A DNA stretch of 48,626 bases from an uncultured Prevotellaceae bacterium. GTDB taxonomy: Bacteria; Bacteroidota; Bacteroidia; Bacteroidales; Muribaculaceae. The position numbers and the translations under genes are program-made. Shown piece by piece: positions 1 through 9,433 of this stretch (position 1 is the stretch's first letter; each line of letters opens with the position of its first letter). The stretch covers positions 1-48,626 of the forward strand of contig ONYP01000019.1 in assembly GCA_900322135.1 (NCBI GenBank), in the 5' to 3' direction. Under the pieces are notes generated by a model. That model was not told the origin of the DNA. It worked only from the letters and a program-made list of their open reading frames with translations, and did no database searches.

Positions 1-1586
1 ATGCCGTCCTCGGTGAAGCTCAGGATGTCCTCATAGATGGCCCAATCGCTGTAGGTGCCGTCCGGGTAGCGAACGCGATACCAGATGGTGCTGGGCTCGC
101 TGGGAACGATCTCAACGAAGTAGGCGTGGATACCGTCGGTGGTGTAGCCGTTGAAGGTGGGAGCACCGGTCTTCTCGGTGGGTTGGGGAGTGCCACCTTC
201 CAGCGTGGTGAAGGGAACAATAGGAGTCCAGCCGCTGACATTGCCTTCTGCGTCTACACCCTGTACCTCAACCTCATAGTTAGTCTCGGGAGTCAGGCCG
301 TCGATGGTGTAAGGACTGGTTACGCCCTCAACAACGATCCACTCGTTGGGCTTACCGATGGTCAAGGTAACGTCATCGATGTTCAGCCAGAACATGTCGG
401 TCACGTTGTAGTGACGGATTGCAATGTAGCCTTCCTCGCCAGCGCGAGAAGTCAGGTCGTAGGTATACTCCGTGTAGGTGCCGGTAGCAACCTGGTCCTC
501 GCCAATCTGCGTCCAGTTCTCCATGTCGGTGGAAACAAATACACCGAATACCTCACTTGCATAACTGGCATCCTGGCCAGCAGCCCAGAAGGAGAATGTG
601 CCATCCAGTTTTACCTTGGGCGAAATCAGCCAGTTGTCGGGAGTGAGAGCAACGCCCGAATCCTTGTCATAACTTGCCGAGGCCATCAGACCTTCACCGG
701 TGTGGGGAGTCATCCTGCCGGTGGTGACACCAGTCATGTCGAAGTAGGTCCAGTTGAAGCCGTCACCATCAGCATCAACGAGGGTCCACTCGTCAACACC
801 CTCGTTGTTCTCGAAGCCCCAGGTCAGAACCTCAACATCGACAGCCTCACGATAGCGCAGGTTCCAAGCAGCGTTCTCGGCATCATCCCAAGTAACTACA
901 GCACTTGTTGCACCGGGCTCAACAGCCACATTCTCGGGCATTGCAGCAGCGGGAGCAGTCAGGGTGATGAAGTCTACCAGGACACGCAACTGGTCATAGC
1001 AGTCATAGTGACGGATAGCAAAGTAGCCCAGGCCCTGGAACTGGCTCAGGTCATAAGTATACTCGGCCCATTCAGTGGGAGGAGTAATCAGTTCGCTAAT
1101 AGGCACAGCTGCCTCGATGGCCTCGATGGTCAACTCCTCGCCAGGGATTACGTAAACCTGGAACTTATCAGGCCAGGAGCCCGAGTAGTTCTCGGCGAAC
1201 AGTGACAACTCGCCACCCAGGTTTACCAGGGGCGAAATCAGCCAGTTGTCAGGAGACAACGCTGAGCCACTGTAGTAACTGCGGGACGTCAGACTCTGAG
1301 CACCGCTGTAGGCATAGTAGGTGTCAACTTCCCAACTGTAGCCGTCACCGTCAGCATCATAGGCTGACCAGCCTTCAAAGTCCTCTTCAGTCTCAAAGTC
1401 CCATACATAGGTATCCATAGCCCTCAAGGGCATGTTAACGGTACCGTCAAAAGCCTTTACGGGCTGGAGTACTTTCGTGTCAAGGGCGCGGTCAACCTTG
1501 TCAACGCTTCTCTTGGCAGGAATAATCTGGGCCGTCATCGGCAGTGCCAATGCGACCGTCAACAGAACGAATAGAAATTTCTTCAT
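1..1586 (-). CDS. Secreted choice-of-anchor J / fibronectin III surface protein, partial (3' end off window)
   Basis: The frame is open from the ATG at 1586 down to base 3, 528 codons with no stop, so the C-terminus lies outside the window. Residues 1-20 form a signal peptide ending in MTAQ. Two homologous beta-jelly-roll modules of the choice-of-anchor J (cleaved adhesin, MAM-like) type follow, about residues 60-210 and 252-410; each has the pattern W-x-F-E, D-A-D-G-D-G, S-P-D-N-W-L-I-S-P and G-Y-x-A-I-R-H-Y. Fibronectin III strands flank the second module (about 215-248 and 412-462), so that module looks inserted into one Fn3 fold. Residues 472-528 resemble a chitobiase-like beta domain. 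Such proteins are exported and often carry a C-terminal sorting domain, which would be in the missing part. Codon choice (GGT, GCT, GTT, AAC, TAC) suggests high expression. The ligand is unknown. Confidence 0.85.
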   Translation of the reverse strand, partial: MKKFLFVLLTVALALPMTAQIIPAKRSVDKVDRALDTKVLQPVKAFDGTVNMPLRAMDTYVWDFETEEDFEGWSAYDADGDGYSWEVDTYYAYSGAQSLTSRSYYSGSALSPDNWLISPLVNLGGELSLFAENYSGSWPDKFQVYVIPGEELTIEAIEAAVPISELITPPTEWAEYTYDLSQFQGLGYFAIRHYDCYDQLRVLVDFITLTAPAAAMPENVAVEPGATSAVVTWDDAENAAWNLRYREAVDVEVLTWGFENNEGVDEWTLVDADGDGFNWTYFDMTGVTTGRMTPHTGEGLMASASYDKDSGVALTPDNWLISPKVKLDGTFSFWAAGQDASYASEVFGVFVSTDMENWTQIGEDQVATGTYTEYTYDLTSRAGEEGYIAIRHYNVTDMFWLNIDDVTLTIGKPNEWIVVEGVTSPYTIDGLTPETNYEVEVQGVDAEGNVSGWTPIVPFTTLEGGTPQPTEKTGAPTFNGYTTDGIHAYFVEIVPSEPSTIWYRVRYPDGTYSDWAIYEDILSFTEDG

Positions 1587-1644
1587 AAGCCTGAATAATT
1601 AAAAGTTAAACAAAATAGAGAATCAAAAATATCGCTTCAGGCCT

Positions 1645-1678
1645 CAAAAATACATAAAAAAATTAAAAGTGCAACAAA
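1645..1678 (-). promoter_or_regulatory. Candidate Bacteroidetes promoter for the choice-of-anchor J gene
   Basis: On the minus strand TATTTTTG (1652-1645) fits the -7 consensus TAnnTTTG, and TTTG at 1678-1675 lies 22 bases upstream, close to the usual 19-21. It would give a leader of about 50 bases. A second TATTTTTG at 1631-1624 has no partner at the right distance. The rest of the 1587-1839 spacer is AT-rich and shows no gene or convincing terminator. Confidence 0.35.
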
Positions 1679-1839
1679 AGAACCAAATAAAAAACAACAT
1701 TTTCCAACAAATTCTATTAATTTCATGGAAAAAATCACTATTTGCTATTATTTTCAGCAGGATTGATACGAATTTATTGTGTCGCCCGACAACATGCGTA
1801 AGAGAAAAAACACGCATAAGAGGGGTACAGAATCAGGTA

Positions 1840-4176
1840 TCAGAAGGGGTATCCCACCGAAAAATGGAACTCGCTGTCGTTCTTGAAGTTGGGATGCAGC
1901 AGTGGCCAATGCTCCTGTCCACTGGCGGGATTGTGGGCCTTCATACCCATGTCCACACGCACGAGGAAATACTTGAAGTCCAGACGGATACCAGCGCCAT
2001 AGGCCAGTGCGATCTGCTCATAGAACTTGTTGAACTTGAACACACCGCCCGGTTGGTCCACATAGTCCTTGATGGTCCAGATGTTGCCCGCGTCGATGAA
2101 CAGGCCCAGTTCCACCACCCAAAAGAGTTTAGCACGGTATTCCAGGTTGATGTCGAAGCGGATGTCCCCACACTTGTAGATGAAGTTTGGCAGTGAGTCG
2201 TTTTTGTAGTAACTGCCGGGGCCCAAGGTGCGGACACCCCAACCACGCACGCTGTTGGCACCGCCGCTGTAGAAGCGTTTTTCAAAGGGCACCGCGTCGC
2301 TGTTGCCGTAGGGAACGGCGATGCCCGCGCCGACATGGAAAGCAAGGCTTTGCCGACGGTCAAAATAGTGGGTAAAGGAGTAGTCGGCATCGGCTTTGAA
2401 ATACTGCGCGTAGCGGATGCCCAATGCTTTATAATTGCCCGACTCGTCGGCCTTCTGCTTCGATAGGTGCGAGAGTCCGTAAAGCAGGTTGCCCGCCGTT
2501 TCGGCATTGGCACGCAAAGTAAAGACATTGCGCTGAAAGCGTCCCATCTGCAGCACATTGGTCTCGGCCTTGTTGGTGCGGTAAAAGTTATAACCCATGC
2601 GCATAATCAGATGGGGGTCGTAACTGTAACGCAGCAACGGGTTGATGCGCTTATACAGCACGCTGTCGATTTTGGGCACACTGATGACGCTCAGGTCCAC
2701 CAGTGTAAAGGTGTGAGACAGGCGACGGCTGCGCTCGGTCCACTGGTAGCGCCAACCGCCACCGGCAATGACACGGGTGTATTCGGGGCGCGACTGATAG
2801 TCAAAGTTGACGGTAAATGCCGTCGAAGCCTGGATTTTGCGTTTAAACGACCGTTTCAGCAGGGGGGCCATAAACTTGGGGAAAGTAATGCCCCACTCGG
2901 TGGAATAGTCACTGTAGTTGTTATTAATCAAGCCACCCAAGTCGCCCGAGATGCTCTCATAGGACACCTTGAACTTGCCGCTAAGCACCTCGGCACCCTT
3001 AAAGATGTTGCGATGCTCGTAGTCCAGTCCCACGCCGAATCCCAGGTCACCCTCGCTGTTGGTGCCCTCGAGCGACACCGACACCGACTGCTCGCTATCG
3101 GGTTGCAGCAGCACAAAGGCATCGACCATGAGCACACCGTCGACCTTGCCAACGGGGCGCACATCGATGTTGATCTGCTTGATGACACTCAGGCGGCTCA
3201 GTTCACGGTAGGTGCGCGAGACGGCCTCGGCATTGTAGAGTTGACCCGGCTCGATGTGGTTGCACTCGTCGAGCACGCTGGGACGCAGGTATCGCTCGGC
3301 ATCCTCGATGATTTTCACACCGCCGGTAACCTCCACCGTGTCGGCGCCCCACAGCCCGTCGTGCATAGCCACGGGGTCGTAGTTGGTGACATAGGTCACA
3401 TTTCGCACATAGAACGGCTCATGCTCGGTGTAATAGGGCATGTGCTCGTTCAGATAGGGCTCGCGTGTGTTGAGCGTCAAGTCCACGGCACGGCTGTCGG
3501 CAGCCGTGTCGGCCATGAAGGTGATATACTCCTTGTTGAAGGCAAAGTAGCCGCGGTTGCGCAGCATCTCGGTAATCTCGTTGCGCCACTCGTCCAGACG
3601 GGAATAGTTGAGCAGGTCGCCGCTGCGCACAGCGTAATGTGCCGTGTCGGCCAGGACGATGCCGCGGATGTCCTCGTCGGGAATGTCATAGGCAATGGAA
3701 CGGATGTAGTAGGGCTCGCCAAGCGTGATGTTATAGTTCACACGCGCTTTGCGCTTGACACTGTCGGTCTCGACACGGCTGGTTACCGTGTTGTTCATGA
3801 AGCCGCGGTTGACAAGAGCCATGTGCAGTTGCTCGATGCTGGCAGCGGTGAGCGTGCTGTCGTAGATGACAGGCGGTGTGCCCACACGCTGAATCCAGCG
3901 GTTGAACCAGTTGGTGCTGTCACGGCCCGAGATGTTGTATATGGCCAGCTGAAGTTTGATGCCGCCAAGCACGCGGTGATTGGCATTCTGGCGCAGGTAG
4001 TTGTACAATTGCGGCGTCTCAACAGCGCTGTGGGGGTCGCTGATGTTGATTTTAACCTTGTCGAGCAGCAGCTTATCCTGGGGCACATGCTTGGTCGACG
4101 AACATGACGGCAACAACGCTATGGCACACAGCGCCACAGCAATGCCGACCCATATTCTCGAACTCAAGCGACTCAT
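1840..4176 (-). CDS. tamL: TamL-like Omp85 outer membrane lipoprotein
   Basis: A 778-residue BamA/TamA (Omp85) family protein. The N-terminus is a lipoprotein signal with lipobox LPSC (Cys25), which marks the Bacteroidetes TamL branch, whereas BamA has an ordinary signal peptide. Residues about 30-390 are alpha/beta repeats consistent with POTRA domains; the rest is a 16-strand-type barrel rich in alternating aromatics, with the Omp85 loop motif GGANSVRGWGVRTLGPG near residues 635-655 and a C-terminal phenylalanine typical of outer membrane beta-barrels. TamL works with TamB in outer membrane assembly or lipid transport; no tamB is present here. The TPR gene lies 33 bases upstream and may be co-transcribed. 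Confidence 0.88.
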   Translation of the reverse strand: MSRLSSRIWVGIAVALCAIALLPSCSSTKHVPQDKLLLDKVKINISDPHSAVETPQLYNYLRQNANHRVLGGIKLQLAIYNISGRDSTNWFNRWIQRVGTPPVIYDSTLTAASIEQLHMALVNRGFMNNTVTSRVETDSVKRKARVNYNITLGEPYYIRSIAYDIPDEDIRGIVLADTAHYAVRSGDLLNYSRLDEWRNEITEMLRNRGYFAFNKEYITFMADTAADSRAVDLTLNTREPYLNEHMPYYTEHEPFYVRNVTYVTNYDPVAMHDGLWGADTVEVTGGVKIIEDAERYLRPSVLDECNHIEPGQLYNAEAVSRTYRELSRLSVIKQINIDVRPVGKVDGVLMVDAFVLLQPDSEQSVSVSLEGTNSEGDLGFGVGLDYEHRNIFKGAEVLSGKFKVSYESISGDLGGLINNNYSDYSTEWGITFPKFMAPLLKRSFKRKIQASTAFTVNFDYQSRPEYTRVIAGGGWRYQWTERSRRLSHTFTLVDLSVISVPKIDSVLYKRINPLLRYSYDPHLIMRMGYNFYRTNKAETNVLQMGRFQRNVFTLRANAETAGNLLYGLSHLSKQKADESGNYKALGIRYAQYFKADADYSFTHYFDRRQSLAFHVGAGIAVPYGNSDAVPFEKRFYSGGANSVRGWGVRTLGPGSYYKNDSLPNFIYKCGDIRFDINLEYRAKLFWVVELGLFIDAGNIWTIKDYVDQPGGVFKFNKFYEQIALAYGAGIRLDFKYFLVRVDMGMKAHNPASGQEHWPLLHPNFKNDSEFHFSVGYPF

Positions 4177-4209
4177 GCTAATCCTGAACCTGCCAACGGC
4201 ACAAGGACA

Positions 4210-5817
4210 TCAATAGTGCTCCACAAAATTGCGTTGTGCTTTCTCGATGAGCAGAGGGAAGCCCGAATCTTCACGCAACGACTTGAGGCTGAGGGGCGAC
4301 AGCGTGTCATACTGCAGGTTCAGCAAGCTGCCGTAGCCGTTATCCAAAGCCCTCTGGAGATATTCCATGGCCTTGAAGTTGTCGCCACGCATAGCCATCA
4401 GCAAAGCGGCATAATAGAAGTTCTCGCCACCGGCTACCGTCTTGGCGGTTCTCTGCTCCAGCCAGCGATACATGTCGCTGTCACGGCCCAACTCGCTAAA
4501 GGCAAAGCCCTTGAAACCCTCCAGGCCATCGTCCAAGCCAGCAATAACCACATTGAGGTCCTTGACGGCGAGATTCATGTTATCGAGTTTCTTGAACAGC
4601 AGAGCGCGAGTCAGCCGCGCCTCGGCATTGGCGGGCTCATTGGCGACAGCGGCATTCAGGTACCCCAAGGCTTCCTGGTCCTTGCCCTGGCTGCTGAGCA
4701 GTGATGCTTTAGCCAACAGCATGGGAACATACTGCGGTGCGAACGACGAGCAACGCTTGAGCGTCTGCATCGCGGTCTCATAGTTGCCGCCGTTACCTGC
4801 ATAGTAGTCGGCAATGGCCTTATCGACATAGAACTCGGGTCTCGAGGGGTCAAGAGTCATGGCGTTGTCTAGGTTGGTGACAGCTTCGTCAAAACGGCCC
4901 AACTCCAGACAGCACTTGCCGATGCCGTAGTCCACGGTGGGGCTGTCATAGGTATGGCTGCGCTTGATGTGCTGCAGGTCACGCAAAGCCTGAGCGTAGC
5001 ACAAGTGGTCCATTGCGATGTTGGCACGCAGGAAGCGGAAGACGCCACCGCCGTCAGAACTCTGGTCGGCAAGGGTTGCCAGCGAATTCATCACGCCGTC
5101 ATAGTTGGTGTCGCTCAAGTCAAAGAGGCTCTGCAGAGCCGAACCGTCATCACCCACTGCCATGCCCTGCAACAAGTCGACCACCGCTGCGTTGATGTCA
5201 CCCTGACGGGCATAGATGTCGGCACGGTTGATGTACACCTGTGGCTCGGCATGGAACAGCTCGACGGCTTTGTCGACCTGCTCGATGGCATTCTTGCCGT
5301 TGCCGCGGGCGAGTTCCACCTGAGCCAAGCCGTACATGGCGTCATAGTTCTTGGACTCGGCACGCAAGATGGTCTTGAAAGCCTTCTCGGCGGCATCAAG
5401 GTTGCCGGTCTTGAGGTTGGCCTTGGCAATCATGTCGACACACGGCAAGGACTTGGGCTGCAGTTCCTGGGCAAGGCGCAGGTCGGCCAACTCGGACGCA
5501 TAGTCATGACGGGCATCGCTGATGCGGGCGCGCAGGATATATTCGTCAAAACGCAGTTCCTTATCGGTCTTGGGTGTCAGCAACATTGCCTGGTTGACAT
5601 CGGCAAGTGCTGCAGTATAATCTCCGTTATAGAAATTCTGGTGAGCACGGGCATACAAGACATTGTAGTCATTGGGGTTCTGGGCGAGATGGTCGTCATA
5701 GACCTTCATAACCGCACTGGTCATCTTGTCCCGCAGGGCTGCGTCGCTGCTCTGCCCCATGGCACTCAGGGCACACAGGGCTGCAACTAACGATAAGATA
5801 AAGGTTCTCGTTTTCAT
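4210..5817 (-). CDS. Secreted tetratricopeptide-repeat protein
   Basis: A 535-residue protein with a signal peptide (cleavage after about residue 21, SAMGQ). It is almost wholly TPR: repeats with the spacing L/Y-x-x-A/G-Y/F-x-A-x-x-D and P-x-x-x-x-A are visible from about residue 45 to 450, for example PNDYNVLYARAHQNFYNGDY and the NLDNAMTLDPSRPEFYVDKA stretch. The C-terminal about 80 residues are helical without clear TPR and end in RNFVEHY. It is probably a periplasmic scaffold. It sits 33 bases upstream of tamL and 27 downstream of kdsA, which suggests an envelope-related role, but no specific partner can be named. Confidence 0.8.
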   Translation of the reverse strand: MKTRTFILSLVAALCALSAMGQSSDAALRDKMTSAVMKVYDDHLAQNPNDYNVLYARAHQNFYNGDYTAALADVNQAMLLTPKTDKELRFDEYILRARISDARHDYASELADLRLAQELQPKSLPCVDMIAKANLKTGNLDAAEKAFKTILRAESKNYDAMYGLAQVELARGNGKNAIEQVDKAVELFHAEPQVYINRADIYARQGDINAAVVDLLQGMAVGDDGSALQSLFDLSDTNYDGVMNSLATLADQSSDGGGVFRFLRANIAMDHLCYAQALRDLQHIKRSHTYDSPTVDYGIGKCCLELGRFDEAVTNLDNAMTLDPSRPEFYVDKAIADYYAGNGGNYETAMQTLKRCSSFAPQYVPMLLAKASLLSSQGKDQEALGYLNAAVANEPANAEARLTRALLFKKLDNMNLAVKDLNVVIAGLDDGLEGFKGFAFSELGRDSDMYRWLEQRTAKTVAGGENFYYAALLMAMRGDNFKAMEYLQRALDNGYGSLLNLQYDTLSPLSLKSLREDSGFPLLIEKAQRNFVEHY

Positions 5818-5844
5818 TGTTTTATGGAATCGGCTTAGTTTAGT

Positions 5845-6663
5845 TTATGCTTGATAATCCATTTCGTTGATGACCTCCTTGAGTCGGGTCAAACGGGTGA
5901 GCAGACCCTCAAGCAAGTCCAGCTTGAGCATGTTGGCACCGTCGCTCTTGGCGACCGAGGGGTCTTGATGCGTCTCGAGGAAGATGCCGTCGGCACCCGT
6001 GGCAATGGCTGCACGCGCCATGGTCTCGATGAGCTCGGGACGGCCACCGGTCACACCCCCACCCTGGTTGGGCTGCTGCAGGCTGTGGGTGATGTCAACG
6101 ATGACGGGAGCAAACGCCTGCATCACCGGCACACCGCGGAAGTCCACCACCAGGTCCTGATAGCCAAAGGTGGTGCCGCGCTCGGTAATCGTCACCTGGT
6201 CGTTGCCAGCGTCACGCACCTTCTGCACGGCAAAGCGCATCGATTCGGGAGCCAGGAACTGCCCCTTCTTGATGTTCACCATGCGGCCAGTGTGGGCAGC
6301 AGCGACCAGCAACTCGGTCTGGCGGCACAGGAAGGCGGGGATCTGCAGCACATCCACATACTCGGCGGCGATGTCAGCCTCCACGGGTTCGTGGATATCA
6401 GTAACCACGGGAATATTGAAGGTCTCGCCCACCTTGCGCAGGATGCGCAGGGCCTTCTCGTCACCGATGCCGGTAAACGAGTCGATGCGGGAGCGGTTAG
6501 CCTTGCGGTAACTGCCCTTGAACACATAGGGGATACCCAGTGCCGTTGTGATTTTCAGCGCCTTCTCGGCAATATCCATCGCCATCTCCTCGCCCTCGAT
6601 TACGCAAGGGCCAGCGAGCAGGAAAAAGTTGTGCTTTGGCGATACCAGTAATTCTTTCAACAT
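5845..6663 (-). CDS. kdsA: 3-deoxy-8-phosphooctulonate (KDO-8-P) synthase
   Basis: Condenses phosphoenolpyruvate with arabinose-5-phosphate to KDO-8-phosphate for lipopolysaccharide. Family signatures are all present: LLAGPCVIEG, KGSYRKANRSRIDSF, TDIHEP, LQIPAFLCRQTEL, NIKKGQFLAPE, TERGTTFGYQDLVVDFR, DITHS, LETHQDPSVAKSDG. Cys in AGPC, His in DITHS, Glu in LETH and Asp in KSDG match the ligands of the metal-dependent class (Aquifex type), as does TERGTTFGY in place of the CDRG-NFGY of the metal-free E. coli enzyme. I chose the ATG at 6663 (MLKELLVS, 272 residues); an in-frame ATG at 6696 would add eleven residues from AT-rich spacer and no homologous sequence. Confidence 0.95.
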   Translation of the reverse strand: MLKELLVSPKHNFFLLAGPCVIEGEEMAMDIAEKALKITTALGIPYVFKGSYRKANRSRIDSFTGIGDEKALRILRKVGETFNIPVVTDIHEPVEADIAAEYVDVLQIPAFLCRQTELLVAAAHTGRMVNIKKGQFLAPESMRFAVQKVRDAGNDQVTITERGTTFGYQDLVVDFRGVPVMQAFAPVIVDITHSLQQPNQGGGVTGGRPELIETMARAAIATGADGIFLETHQDPSVAKSDGANMLKLDLLEGLLTRLTRLKEVINEMDYQA

Positions 6664-6700
6664 ATAATTCGTTCTAAAAATAAATCTCTTTCTCAAAAAA

Positions 6701-6749
6701 CTCTAAACCAGTCGCCGGGTCAAGTCCTCTCTAAACTCTAAACCCTAAA
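6701..6749. repeat. 7-bp TAA-containing tandem repeat at the rsmE stop
   Basis: Three adjacent 7-base units (CTCTAAA, CTCTAAA, CCCTAAA; 6729-6749 on the plus strand) and a separate CTCTAAA at 6701 fill most of the spacer between rsmE and kdsA. The rsmE stop codon (complement of CTA at 6745-6747) lies inside the last unit. A related 7-base array sits at the mnmA end near 9434. Confidence 0.6.
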
Positions 6750-7467
6750 CTTCACGCTTGGAATCCAAAGCATGAATAGCAGCCACCGACATCATGCCGG
6801 CAGTTTCGGTGCGCAGGCGGCTCTCGCCCAGCGTCACGGGGACGAATCCGCCAGCAACGGCAGTCTGCACCTCGTCGGTGCTGAAGTCGCCCTCGGGCCC
6901 GATAAGCACCATGATGTCCTTTCCGGGCTGATAGACTCCGGCCAGCGTGTGTCGCTGCTCTCGCGGTAGCTGCTCGTCACAGTAGGCGATGCAGCGTGTA
7001 CCGTCAAACGGCTCGGCCAACACCTGGGCCACGGGAGTCATCTCGTCGAGCTGCGGCAGGGTCGCCTTGAGCGACTGTTTCATGGCAGCGACCATGATTT
7101 TCCTGAGCCGCTCGGTCTTGAGCACCGTACGCTCGCTGTTGTGACAGCGCAGGGGGATAATGCGGTCCACGCCCATCTCGACACACTTCTCCACAAGCCA
7201 CTCGATGCGGTCCAGGTTCTTGGTGGGCGCGACGCCCAGCACAATGCGGTGCCCCCAGTGCGGGGGGAGCACCTGCCTGTCGAGCACCTCGACGGCACAC
7301 CGCTTGGGATGTGCCATCGTGATGCGGCAGGTGTATAGATTGCCGTTTCCGTCCACCACCTCGATGGTGTCGCCCTCGGCCATGCGCAGCACCTTGACGC
7401 AGTGCTTGGAATCCTCCTCGCCCAGCGTCAATGTAGTTGCTATGTCAGGACAATAGAAACGGTGCAT
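6745..7467 (-). CDS. rsmE: 16S rRNA (uracil-1498-N3)-methyltransferase
   Basis: SPOUT-class methyltransferase that methylates U1498 of 16S rRNA with S-adenosylmethionine. The N-terminal PUA-like RNA-binding part is followed by the trefoil-knot domain with LIGPEGDFSTDEV, VTLGESRLRTETA and the upstream GVAPTKNLDRIEWLVEKC and LRCHNSER elements, all hallmark RsmE motifs. Start taken at 7467 (MHRFYCP, 240 residues), where the family usually begins; the ATG at 7479 adds only MITI. It lies just downstream of the NupG-like gene (21 bases) and its stop falls within a short tandem repeat. Confidence 0.93.
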   Translation of the reverse strand: MHRFYCPDIATTLTLGEEDSKHCVKVLRMAEGDTIEVVDGNGNLYTCRITMAHPKRCAVEVLDRQVLPPHWGHRIVLGVAPTKNLDRIEWLVEKCVEMGVDRIIPLRCHNSERTVLKTERLRKIMVAAMKQSLKATLPQLDEMTPVAQVLAEPFDGTRCIAYCDEQLPREQRHTLAGVYQPGKDIMVLIGPEGDFSTDEVQTAVAGGFVPVTLGESRLRTETAGMMSVAAIHALDSKREV

Positions 7468-7488
7468 GATAGTTATCATTTTAAGGCT

Positions 7489-8769
7489 TTAGCCTTTAAT
7501 AACGGGGGCTTCTTTTTGCGGATTCTTGAAGATAAACATGAACAGAACAGCCACTATCAGGGCATAACCGGCAAAGATATACCATGAAGTGCTCCATCCC
7601 GAAACCTGGGCAGTCGGATCAGTCTGTGTGGTCACAAACTTATTGACAACCTGCTGAGCGCTAAGGGTACCTATTGTAGCACCGATACCATTTGTCATGA
7701 TCATGAACAAACCCTGTGCACTACTACGGATGGAGTCATCTGTTTGCTGGTCGACATAAAGCGCTCCAGAAATATTGAAAAAGTCAAATGCAACACCATA
7801 GACTATACAGGACAGCACGAAAGCAAGCACACCGGGCATGCCGGGGTTACCCACTGCAAACAAGCCATAACGCAGCACCCAACCGAACATGGCAATCAGC
7901 ATCACATTCTTGATACCAAACTTCTTCATACAGAAAGGAATCAACAAGATGCAGAGCGTCTCGCTCATCTGCGACAACGAGATAAGAGCATTTGCATGCT
8001 TGGCAGCAAATGTATCTGCATATTGCTGAATATCAGCAAATGTGCTGATGAAAGCATTGGCAAAACTGTTGGAAATCTGCAATGAAACGCCAAGCAACAT
8101 CGAGAAAATAAAGAAGATTGCCATGCGTTTTTGCTTAAACAAAGTGAAAGCACGCAGGCCAAAGATGTCAATCCAAGACTTGCTGCCCTCGTTCTTGTTG
8201 ATTGGGCAATGAGGCAAGGTCAAAGCATAAGCAGCGAGCACGAGACTCAAAACACCTGACATGATAAATTGTCCATAGGTGTGTTGCATTCCGCTGAAGT
8301 CAACTGTCAACATAGAGCAGATGAAACCAATCGTTCCAAATACCCTGATTGGCGGAAACGCCTTCACGGTATCCATTCCGGCCTTAGTCAACGCATTAAA
8401 GGCAACAGAATTGGTCAATCCGATGGTCGGCATGAAGAAAGCGACACTGAGTGTGTACAGTGTGAACAATGGGCCAAATTGCACACTATCCCCAGCGTTC
8501 ATGGCATAATATCCAGCGGCAATCATCAGGATACCCGCCAAGGCATGGCTCAGGCTCACAACTTTTTGAGCAGGGATCCATCGGTCAGCAAGAATACCCA
8601 TCAAAGCGGGCATAAACAATGAAACGATTCCCTGGATGGCATAAAACCAACCAACCTGATTCTCCAAACCGTGATCAAACAGATAACCACCCATTGAAGT
8701 CAGGTAGGCGCCCCACACGGCGAACTCCAGGAAATTCATCACGATGAGTCTTAACTTCAGATTTTTCAT
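7489..8769 (-). CDS. NupG/XapB-family nucleoside:H+ symporter
   Basis: A 426-residue major facilitator with about twelve hydrophobic helices. The N-terminus LKLRLIVMNFLEFAVWGAYL, the segment GWFYAIQGIVSLFMPALMGILADRW and the later FPPIRVFGTIGF and GVAFDFFNISGALYVDQQ stretches are typical of the NupG-like nucleoside permease family. It should import nucleosides across the inner membrane by proton symport; the exact substrate is not readable. Base composition is noticeably richer in A+T than its neighbours. The next gene, rsmE, follows closely, and a -7 promoter element lies upstream at 8808-8815. Confidence 0.85.
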   Translation of the reverse strand: MKNLKLRLIVMNFLEFAVWGAYLTSMGGYLFDHGLENQVGWFYAIQGIVSLFMPALMGILADRWIPAQKVVSLSHALAGILMIAAGYYAMNAGDSVQFGPLFTLYTLSVAFFMPTIGLTNSVAFNALTKAGMDTVKAFPPIRVFGTIGFICSMLTVDFSGMQHTYGQFIMSGVLSLVLAAYALTLPHCPINKNEGSKSWIDIFGLRAFTLFKQKRMAIFFIFSMLLGVSLQISNSFANAFISTFADIQQYADTFAAKHANALISLSQMSETLCILLIPFCMKKFGIKNVMLIAMFGWVLRYGLFAVGNPGMPGVLAFVLSCIVYGVAFDFFNISGALYVDQQTDDSIRSSAQGLFMIMTNGIGATIGTLSAQQVVNKFVTTQTDPTAQVSGWSTSWYIFAGYALIVAVLFMFIFKNPQKEAPVIKG

Positions 8770-8807
8770 AAGTAGCTTATATTTTAAAAATTGATATTTT
8801 CAACCTA

Positions 8808-8815
8808 CAAAAGTA
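8808..8815 (-). promoter_or_regulatory. -7 promoter element for the NupG-like gene
   Basis: Minus strand TACTTTTG matches TAnnTTTG and lies 39 bases before the ATG. No good TTTG partner is found 19-21 bases upstream, where the 3' end of the preceding gene begins, so this rests on the -7 box alone. Confidence 0.35.
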
Positions 8816-8830
8816 GTAAAAAAGTGCCAA

Positions 8831-9430
8831 TCAACCTTCTCCCTCGGAAAGATTAGTCTTCTGGGCAATGATTTTCTGGATGCGTGCAGCCTTCTCATAC
8901 TGCTCCAGGTCCACATAGTGCTGCATGCGGCGCTCGAGTTTCTCGACGGGCAGGTCCTCGAGGCGCACGGGCTTGTGAGACTTGTATTCGCCGTCGCGAC
9001 GCCACTCATAACTGGTGAGCGACATCACCTCGGGCGTGGTGTAGATAGGTGCACCGGTGCGCAGGGCGATGGCGATGGCGTCGCTCGTGCGGGAGTCAAT
9101 CTCGACCGATGTGGTGCCGTCGCTCATGTACAGCATCGAGGCAAACACGCCGTCCTTGAAACTGTAGATCACCACCCGCTGCAACTCGATGCCATAGACA
9201 TGAAACATCGACACGAACAAGTCATGGGTCAACGGACGCGAGGGCACCACCTGCTCCATGTGCACAGCGATAGACTGCGCCTCGGCAGTTCCCACCACGA
9301 TGGGGATGCGGCGTGCCTCTTCGGGCGTGCTGTCGGCATTCTCAAGCAGCAGGGCATAAGCCCCGGGCTGCACCTCGCTGCGCGTGACGCCCAGCACCTT
9401 CAATGCTATCAATTTCTCGTTTTCCTCCAT
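8831..9430 (-). CDS. Bifunctional nuclease (DUF151) domain protein with UVR motif
   Basis: A 199-residue protein. Residues about 1-140 form the DUF151/bifunctional-nuclease domain (RIPIVVGTAEAQSIA, RPLTHDLF, IDSRTSDAIAIALRTGAPIY). Residues about 163-198 form a UvrB/UvrC-type coiled motif (LEKLERRMQHYVDLEQYEKA then ARIQ). This domain pair is common in Bacteroidetes; the in vivo role is not settled, though nuclease activity has been reported for plant DUF151 relatives. It starts 18 bases after the mnmA stop, with only a 7-base tandem repeat between them, so the two are likely co-transcribed. Confidence 0.88.
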   Translation of the reverse strand: MEENEKLIALKVLGVTRSEVQPGAYALLLENADSTPEEARRIPIVVGTAEAQSIAVHMEQVVPSRPLTHDLFVSMFHVYGIELQRVVIYSFKDGVFASMLYMSDGTTSVEIDSRTSDAIAIALRTGAPIYTTPEVMSLTSYEWRRDGEYKSHKPVRLEDLPVEKLERRMQHYVDLEQYEKAARIQKIIAQKTNLSEGEG

Positions 9431-9433
9431 ATC

